Assembly (NCBI GenBank): GCA_934646185.1
Contig: CAKUEH010000056.1
Span: 1-9,172 of the forward strand
Source of the DNA: an uncultured Oscillospiraceae bacterium
GTDB taxonomy: Bacteria; Bacillota; Clostridia; Oscillospirales; Oscillospiraceae
Direction of reading: 5' to 3'
Length of the DNA: 9,172 bases
The notes under the pieces are model-generated. The model was not told where the DNA came from and did not search any database. It saw only the letters and a list, made by a program, of their open reading frames with translations. Shown here one piece after another: positions 5,353-9,172 of this stretch (positions within the stretch are counted from its first letter, which is position 1; every line of letters begins with the position of its first letter). A program made the translations under genes and the position numbers.

Positions 5353-6642
5353 ATGGATCAAAAAGAAATCGCAATGAACGGTGCGGGCGTGGCCGAGCTC
5401 GGTTTCCCGATGTGGCCGCAGTTTGACCCGAAGAGCAAGCAGGATATGGCCGACGCACTGGATTCCGGCCTCGTCAGCTACTGGACCGGCAAGAAGGGCA
5501 TGGAGTTTGAAGAAAAATTCCGTCAGTGGTCCGGCGCGACCATGGCAGTTTCCTGCTCCTGCGGCACGGCAGCCCTGCATATCGGCATTTCCTGCCTCGG
5601 CATCGGCCCCGGCGACGAAGTGCTCGTTCCGTCGTATTCCTTCATCGCGTCCTCCTATGCCATCGTGCAGGCAGGTGCGATCCCCGTTTTCTGCGACGTG
5701 ACCCCCGACCACACCATTGACCCGGACGATATTGAGCGCAAGATCACCGACCGCACCAAGGGCATCGTTGTTGTTCACCTGTACGGCGTTGTCTGCGACA
5801 TGGGCCGCATCATGGACATTGCAAAAAAACACAATCTGTACGTCATTGAGGACTGTGCGCAGGCCATCGGCGGCAAGTATAACGGCCGCTCCGTCGGCAC
5901 CATCGGCAACGTCGGCTGCTTCAGCTTCTGCCAGTCTAAGCATTTCACCACCGCCGGTGAGGGCGGCATGGTTCTGACCATGGACGAGGATCTCGGCTGG
6001 GAGTGCCGTTCGTTCCGCGATCACGGCTACGATGTCAAGGCCAGAATGAATATGCTGGCCTTGGAAGAAGCCCTGCCCTATATCCACACCCGCGTCGGCT
6101 TCAACTACCGCATGACCGAGGTGCAGTCCATCTGCGGCATCAACGAACTGGCCCGCTTCGACAGCTGGAATCTGCCCCGCCGCAAGGCCTATGCCAAGAT
6201 GTATGATGAGGCGTTTGCCGGTCTCAAGGGAGTGAAAGCGCTGCCGGTCAACACTGCTGAACGTGAGAACGCCTACTGGTGGTATCCTGTGACGCTGAAC
6301 CTCGACGCGCTCAAGATCGACGCGCCCGCGTTCGTCAACGAGATGAAGAAGCGCAAGATCCCGTGCTACGGCATCCAGTGGCCGGAGGCCTATGAGGAGC
6401 GCTCCTACAAGGAGCTCAACGGCTTCGGCACGGCGAAATTCCCTTTCTGCTCCAGGGAGTATAACCCCAAGGGCATTAACTACGAGGGCGTCGTCTGCCC
6501 CGTCGCCAAGAGCCTGCGCGCCTGCACAGTCAACCTGTTCCTGCATCCGACCTGGGAGAAGGAGCACATCCAGCGCGTGATCGACGCTTTTGTGGAGATC
6601 CATAACGAGAATCTCAAGTACAGCACTGCTGCAAAAATGTGA
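5353..6642 (+). CDS. DegT/DnrJ/EryC1/StrS-family PLP aminotransferase
   Basis: A 429-residue fold-type I PLP enzyme of the sugar/cyclitol aminotransferase family, which transfers an amino group, usually from Glu or Gln, to a keto-sugar or keto-cyclitol. Family marks: SCGTAAL (69-75) for phosphate binding, EDCAQAIGG with D167 and Q170 at the cofactor ring, QSKHFTTAGEGG with Schiff-base K196, and FNYRMTE (250-256). The length is normal. The ATG at 5353 is chosen over the in-frame ATG at 5338 because GAGGTG lies 7 nt upstream of it; the earlier ATG overlaps that site and has no good ribosome site. No sugar-nucleotide genes are nearby, so the substrate is unknown. The last half-dozen codons and the TGA appear to come from the adjoining transposase fragment, so the native C-terminus may be slightly altered. 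Confidence 0.92.
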   Translation: MDQKEIAMNGAGVAELGFPMWPQFDPKSKQDMADALDSGLVSYWTGKKGMEFEEKFRQWSGATMAVSCSCGTAALHIGISCLGIGPGDEVLVPSYSFIASSYAIVQAGAIPVFCDVTPDHTIDPDDIERKITDRTKGIVVVHLYGVVCDMGRIMDIAKKHNLYVIEDCAQAIGGKYNGRSVGTIGNVGCFSFCQSKHFTTAGEGGMVLTMDEDLGWECRSFRDHGYDVKARMNMLALEEALPYIHTRVGFNYRMTEVQSICGINELARFDSWNLPRRKAYAKMYDEAFAGLKGVKALPVNTAERENAYWWYPVTLNLDALKIDAPAFVNEMKKRKIPCYGIQWPEAYEERSYKELNGFGTAKFPFCSREYNPKGINYEGVVCPVAKSLRACTVNLFLHPTWEKEHIQRVIDAFVEIHNENLKYSTAAKM

Positions 6643-6859
6643 AGTGAAGCAGTCCTTTTCCGCCACAGCACGACCGCATGACAATGCCGTTGCCGAAACA
6701 TTCTTCGCTTCCTTCAAAAAAGAAGAGGCGTACCGCAGTGAGTACACCTCAGAACAGAGCTACCGCAAAAGCGTGGAGCAATATATTCGGTTTTACAACG
6801 AACTTCGCCCACATCGAACCTTGAAATACAAGACACCACAGGCATTTGAAGAAGCCTAC
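6620..6859 (+). mobile_element. IS3-family transposase (OrfB) C-terminal fragment
   Basis: About 75 codons in the +1 frame relative to the aminotransferase end encode a typical IS3/IS150-group DDE transposase C-terminus: LLQKCEVKQSFS, then PHDNAVAETFFASFKKEEAY, YRKSVEQYIRFYNELRPHR and LKYKTPQAFEEAY. Only the last catalytic acidic residue (the Glu in NAVAETFF) is retained. The first two acidic residues, OrfA and the rest of OrfB are missing. The coding similarity stops at about 6859, where antisense ICE coding begins, so the insertion sequence's 3' end and its terminal inverted repeat are also lost. It cannot be active. The left boundary overlaps the aminotransferase stop codon. Confidence 0.88.
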
Positions 6860-7372
6860 TGTTTCTGTGGTCGCTTCTGTCATAACAGGCGCTTCCGCTG
6901 CTTCTTCATCTGCTTCTGCGGCATCTGCCTGAACCAGAACTTCCGAACCAAACAGCTCGCCGCCGTAGTCGCGGCTCACGTCGCAGAACTAGATGCCGAA
7001 GCCGGCGTTTTCCAGCGCCATATTGAGCGCGTCCTCCTGTGCGGCGCGGAGAAAGTCTCCGCCGGGGACATTCTCTCTGCGCTGTTCGGAGGTAAAGCTG
7101 GCGGCAGGAACCGGATCGTCCTTGCTGAAATAGACCTGCGCTTCGATAATTGCCAGCTGGTCGCTGATGCGCAGCGGCTTTAAGAGCATTCTTCCGTTCG
7201 GGCAGGCCAGACGGAACCAGAGCCGCTTATAGCGAAGATCCAGCTTCCAGACCGGATGTCCGGTCTTTACGGAAATGGTCTTGCGCAGGAGCTTCATCGG
7301 GTCAACCCCCGGCACCTTGCGAAGCTGCTGCACGGCGGCAGTGTTCATCACGGTGGATTTGGTTTCATTCAT
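6854..7372 (-). pseudogene. Decayed conjugative-element gene with in-frame amber codon
   Basis: The intact-looking part encodes 127 residues: MNETKSTVMN, PGVDPMKLLRKT, KLDLRYKRLWFRLACPNGR, MLLKPLRISDQLAI and ENAGFGI. From memory this type of protein is common in Clostridia ICEs; I know no function for it. A TAG (6989-6991) then interrupts the frame, but coding continues in the same frame (FCDVSRDYGG, GSEVLVQ) into an acidic Ala/Glu-rich tail (ADEEAAEAP) until about 6854, where the IS3 fragment takes over. A single CAG-to-TAG change would explain the stop. The gene is therefore doubly damaged: a nonsense codon and a lost 3' end. The first 127 residues could still be made from the ATG, which has GGGG about 10 nt upstream. 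No membrane or signal segment is present. Confidence 0.65.
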
Positions 7373-7390
7373 TTCATAGAACCCCTTTCA

Positions 7391-7435
7391 TAAATAAAAT
7401 AAGAGATGACTGCGCAAATTCTGCACATTCATCTC
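7391..7435 (-). terminator. Intrinsic terminator after the serine-recombinase stub
   Basis: Inverted repeat GAGATGA (7403-7409) / TCATCTC (7429-7435), continued inward by TGCGCA (7411-7416) / TGCACA (7422-7427) with two mismatches and a 5-nt loop. On the minus strand it is followed by a T-rich tail (TTATTTTATTTA). It sits just past the TAA of the recombinase stub and 19 bp before the next minus-strand start, so it would separate the two. Confidence 0.55.
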
Positions 7436-7438
7436 AAC

Positions 7439-7606
7439 TTATTGATTCTGCACACGGTAGGAGTTGAGCTGATCCTCGCTGGAGGAGCTGACGCGGGCGT
7501 AGGCCGCGACGCGCAGCTTTCGCGTGACGATCTCGTCGTGCGCGGGGATAACAATGACACGCTGCTGTTCCAGCGCAAGGTTTCCGTTGGTTTGCTTTTT
7601 CGCCAC
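7439..7606 (-). pseudogene. Large serine recombinase, N-terminal stub
   Basis: 55 codons from a GTG start preceded by GGAGGTG about 6 nt upstream. The sequence VAKKQTNGN leads into RKLRVAAYARVSSSSED and QLNSYRVQNQ, the start of the resolvase catalytic domain of large serine recombinases, which excise or insert conjugative elements. R38 and the probable nucleophile S40 are present. The frame then stops at TAA where a full protein would continue for roughly 400-500 more residues. Immediately past the stop the sequence is non-homologous leader and terminator of the next gene, so this is a deletion and not a point mutation. The ATG one base upstream of the GTG is out of frame. Not functional as a recombinase. 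Confidence 0.82.
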
Positions 7607-7679
7607 ATTTTCACCTCCCTGCAGCAACACACACTATCACACCAAGGGCGCAATAGCTATAACCAAAAACGGAGAAAAA

Positions 7680-7820
7680 TCAAACGTAAAGTGTGAAATT
7701 TGCACCAAGCTCGGCAGCGATGCGCCGCGCGATCTTCTTGATCTCATTCTCAGAAAAACCAACCGTCCGGAGCGCCTTCAGGAGCTGGCAGATGCCTAAA
7801 AAATCAATGTTTGGATTCAT
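7680..7820 (-). CDS. Small ICE-associated protein, 46 residues
   Basis: A 46-residue protein beginning MNPNIDFLGICQLLKALR, then GFSENEIKKIARRIAAELGA and a hydrophobic end (NFTLYV). It looks like two or three amphipathic helices, the second very basic at one end; a helix-turn-helix-like DNA binder is possible but unproven. The start has an excellent ribosome site (AAAGGAG, about 7 nt upstream). It sits just upstream of the serine-recombinase stub on the same strand, the position in which I recall similar small proteins preceding serine recombinases in Clostridia ICEs. It seems to be the only intact gene of the ICE remnant. An open frame extending to 8198 is out of frame with the recognisable coding upstream and is not a real N-terminus. 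Confidence 0.7.
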   Translation of the reverse strand: MNPNIDFLGICQLLKALRTVGFSENEIKKIARRIAAELGANFTLYV

Positions 7821-7839
7821 ACGGTTCTCCTTTAGCCAC

Positions 7840-7869
7840 GGGGCGGCTCTGTTTGCGCAGAGCCGCCCC
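7840..7869. promoter_or_regulatory. Strong hairpin in the leader of the 46-residue gene
   Basis: Perfect 12-bp stem GGGGCGGCTCTG (7840-7851) / CAGAGCCGCCCC (7858-7869) with a 6-nt loop, ending 7 nt before the AAAGGAG ribosome site. On the minus strand no T-tract follows, so it is more likely a leader structure (attenuation or mRNA stability). On the plus strand it is followed by TGCTTTTG and could end plus-strand transcripts. Confidence 0.55.
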
Positions 7870-7998
7870 TGCTTTTGAAATTTTGATACTTGCTCCTGTT
7901 CGACGCTTCTTCCCGGAGCCAAGGCAGCGGCTGAACGGCGGCTGGCGCTGCTCACGGGTCTTGCACCCCTCCAAGGATCTCTCCGAGCTGCCCCCATT
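7870..7998 (-). other. Probable noncoding ICE leader
   Basis: About 129 bp between the ThuA fragment and the hairpin. The frame running through it (NGGSSERSLEGC ... KKRRTGASIKI) is Arg/Lys/Ser-rich, does not continue the ThuA fold and ends inside the next gene, so it looks untranslated. It contains GCAGCG (7924-7929) / CGCTGC (7946-7951) as an inverted repeat. I recall very similar text upstream of small genes in other Clostridia ICEs, which would make it a conserved leader RNA. Confidence 0.45.
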
Positions 7999-8265
7999 AA
8001 CCCAAATTCGCTCTTTCTCGTCATTTTCACGCCATTTGCTGCGGCAACAAGTTCCCATAAGTTTAACAAACGGCTTAGAAAGGTGTCCGGAATGCAACAC
8101 AATAAGGCCCATGCCAGAAGGGGCTCTTTGACGAACCTTTTCAGCAATCTCATCCGGGACTTTGTTATGCGCCATATGTCCCCACCAGATAAGAACATCG
8201 GTGTTATTCAGTACGTCATCCGTCAGACCGCACTCGGGCATATCCAATGTTGCCGTTGTAATGTT
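7999..8265 (-). pseudogene. Internal fragment of a ThuA-domain gene
   Basis: About 88 codons with clear ThuA-like content: ITTATLDMPECGLTDDVL, NTDVLIWWGHMAHNKV, GMGLIVLHSGHLSKPF and KWRENDEKERIWV. ThuA-domain proteins have a class-I-glutamine-amidotransferase-like fold and are linked to trehalose or other sugar metabolism. Full proteins are about 220-250 residues; here only roughly residues 35-125 remain, with no native start or end. The fragment is joined in frame to the DUF4314-like protein on its N-terminal side and runs into noncoding ICE leader on its C-terminal side (the shared open frame stops at 7804). This looks like a piece of a chromosomal gene caught between ICE segments. Confidence 0.82.
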
Positions 8266-9090
8266 ACTCCCGCACATCATAGCTTCCTCCTGCGCTGATG
8301 TCACGCCGAGGCGCTGGTTCTGCTCGTCTGCAATCTGGCGGTTTTGCGCCCGATCTGTAGTGTTCCAGTCGCTTGGATAGTAATCTCTCGCGCCGCGTTT
8401 GATACAAATCAGCGCGCCGGTGCTGGGGAGCGTGGAAAAGCAGAGTTCCGGCAATCCCTCCGCAAATTTCGGTTCGAAACGCTCCTGTTCGGTCTGAATG
8501 CTCCACTCATCCGAGTTCCAGAGGTGGACGTACAGCTCACTTTTGCCATCCACGCGGATCTCCTGCTGCTCGAAGCCCTCGCCCCAGCCGTCAGCAGCCT
8601 GCCCCTCAAGGTACGCTTTCAGGCTTTCCAGTTCCGCACCGGTCAATTCGCCCGCCACGCGGCATTCTGCCACACCCCAGAGCTGACCGTTCCGTTCTTC
8701 CACATTGAAAACAGCCGAATGAACCTTACGATTGACGCTGTCCGTTTCGTCATACCAGTGCATAACGCCGCGCTCCGCTTCCTCCGGCATTCGGTATTTA
8801 TTCAGCGCCGCCGCGATCTGCGATTCATACCCACGCAGTTCTTCGCCCTCTAATGTAACGCCATTTTCGTCGAGGTCTCCGTATTTGTTCGGTTCATAAG
8901 AATCGGCGGTCAGCGGCATATAGAGCTTCAGCGTTTCCAGCTTGGGTGGAAGCACCGTGAAGCTGTCCTCGCCGGGGATCAGTGCCAGCGTTCTGCCGTT
9001 GCCCCACTTCATGTGAAGCTGTCCGTCGTCATCCACCAAATCCACAATGCCCTCCGTACCGGGGGTAACCGGCGCATATGGGTCATTCAT
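8266..9090 (-). pseudogene. DUF4314-family ICE protein, truncated at both ends
   Basis: About 275 codons of a conserved cytosolic ICE cargo protein. The N-terminal DUF4314 domain (MNDPYAPVTPGTEGIVDLVD, MKWGNGRTLALIPGED) should be preceded by another ~20-25 residues. Here the frame upstream of the ATG at 9090 runs into foreign sequence, with no visible ribosome site. The middle (GYESQIAAAL, EEAERGVMHWYDE, LWGVAECRV, ELYVHLWNSDEWS, LPELCFSTLP) and the YYPSDWNTTDRAQN, AQEEAMMCGS end are typical of the ICE family as I recall it. After S275 the native C-terminus is replaced in frame by a ThuA fragment. Its role in the element is unknown. Because start signals and both termini are altered, I treat it as a pseudogene, though the 428-codon fusion frame itself is open. 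Confidence 0.78.
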
Positions 9091-9108
9091 GGAATTGGAG
9101 TAGTACCC

Positions 9109-9172
9109 TGTAAGTGCAGTCGCAAAATCCCCAAAAATCTGTTAAACTGAAAGAACAGAGATGGAGGGAATC
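9109..9172 (+). mobile_element. Probable left end of an insertion sequence
   Basis: From TGTAAGTGCAGTCGC (9109) onward the sequence no longer fits the DUF4314 gene. It contains AACTGAAAGAACAGAG and ends with GGAGGGAATC at the window edge, a good ribosome site for a plus-strand gene starting at or just after 9173. The TG start is typical of IS ends. No matching inverted repeat is within the window, so the call rests on the abrupt loss of DUF4314 coding and the outward-facing start signals. Confidence 0.4.

Noticed and set aside
5257..6747. 496-codon open frame on the minus strand opposite the aminotransferase
   Set aside because: It mirrors a gene with complete family motifs and strong third-position GC bias; its translation is a Val/Ala/Asp/His-rich shadow with no recognisable domain and no ribosome site.
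7680..8198. 172-codon minus-strand frame that includes the 46-residue gene
   Set aside because: The part upstream of 7820 is out of frame with the recognisable ThuA segment and reads as low-complexity Arg/Ala/Ser text; the internal ATG has the good ribosome site.
8344..8853. 169-codon plus-strand frame
   Set aside because: Antisense of the DUF4314-family coding sequence, which has clear family segments; no start signals.
1..9172. CRISPR array, toxin-antitoxin pair, or complete defence system
   Set aside because: No regularly spaced direct repeats and no paired small toxin/antitoxin frames were found; the accessory genes present are all fragments except the 46-residue protein.

Overview
The window looks like a GC-rich Bacillota (Clostridia) chromosome, most likely a gut Oscillospiraceae-type organism. 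The reasons are strongly GC-biased third positions, good AGGAGG-type ribosome binding sites, palindromic CTTCG/CCCCTT...AAGGGG intergenic repeats of a kind common in that group, and fragments of a Clostridia-type conjugative element. The taxon is inferred, not proven.

Left part (1-3354), mostly intact chromosomal genes. A tyrosine recombinase (20-862, minus) and a SpoU-family 2'-O-ribose methyltransferase (1131-1940, minus) are separated by a strong intrinsic terminator and two palindromic repeat elements. The methyltransferase diverges from a two-gene plus-strand unit: a HAD-IA (phosphoglycolate-phosphatase-like) hydrolase at 2047-2697 and a DUF3786-type protein at 2705-3322. The two divergent promoters overlap physically.

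Middle (3383-6642). A minus-strand chimera joins the first 64 codons of a membrane-protein gene, out of frame, to the last ~88 codons of what looks like an alpha/beta-hydrolase gene. Next is an intact metallo-beta-lactamase-fold hydrolase (4122-4985, minus). Both genes have near-identical promoters (TTGAAA-17 bp-TAnACT) and a closely related 16-bp palindrome (GTTAAA...TCTAAC), which suggests a shared regulator. A DegT/DnrJ/EryC1/StrS-type PLP aminotransferase (5353-6642, plus) follows on the other strand.

Right part (about 6620-9172), a graveyard of mobile DNA. It holds a C-terminal piece of an IS3-family transposase abutting the aminotransferase; an integrative-conjugative-element (ICE) gene with an in-frame amber codon and a lost 3' end; a 55-codon stub of a large serine recombinase; an apparently intact 46-residue ICE protein with a hairpin-rich leader; an internal fragment of a ThuA-domain gene; and a DUF4314-family ICE gene joined in frame to that ThuA fragment. 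The right edge probably carries the 5' end of another insertion sequence, which cut off the DUF4314 N-terminus.

I see no CRISPR array, tRNA, rRNA or complete defence system. The notable aspects are the repeated gene-fragment junctions, the twin promoter/operator pair, and the palindromic repeat elements placed just after minus-strand stop codons.
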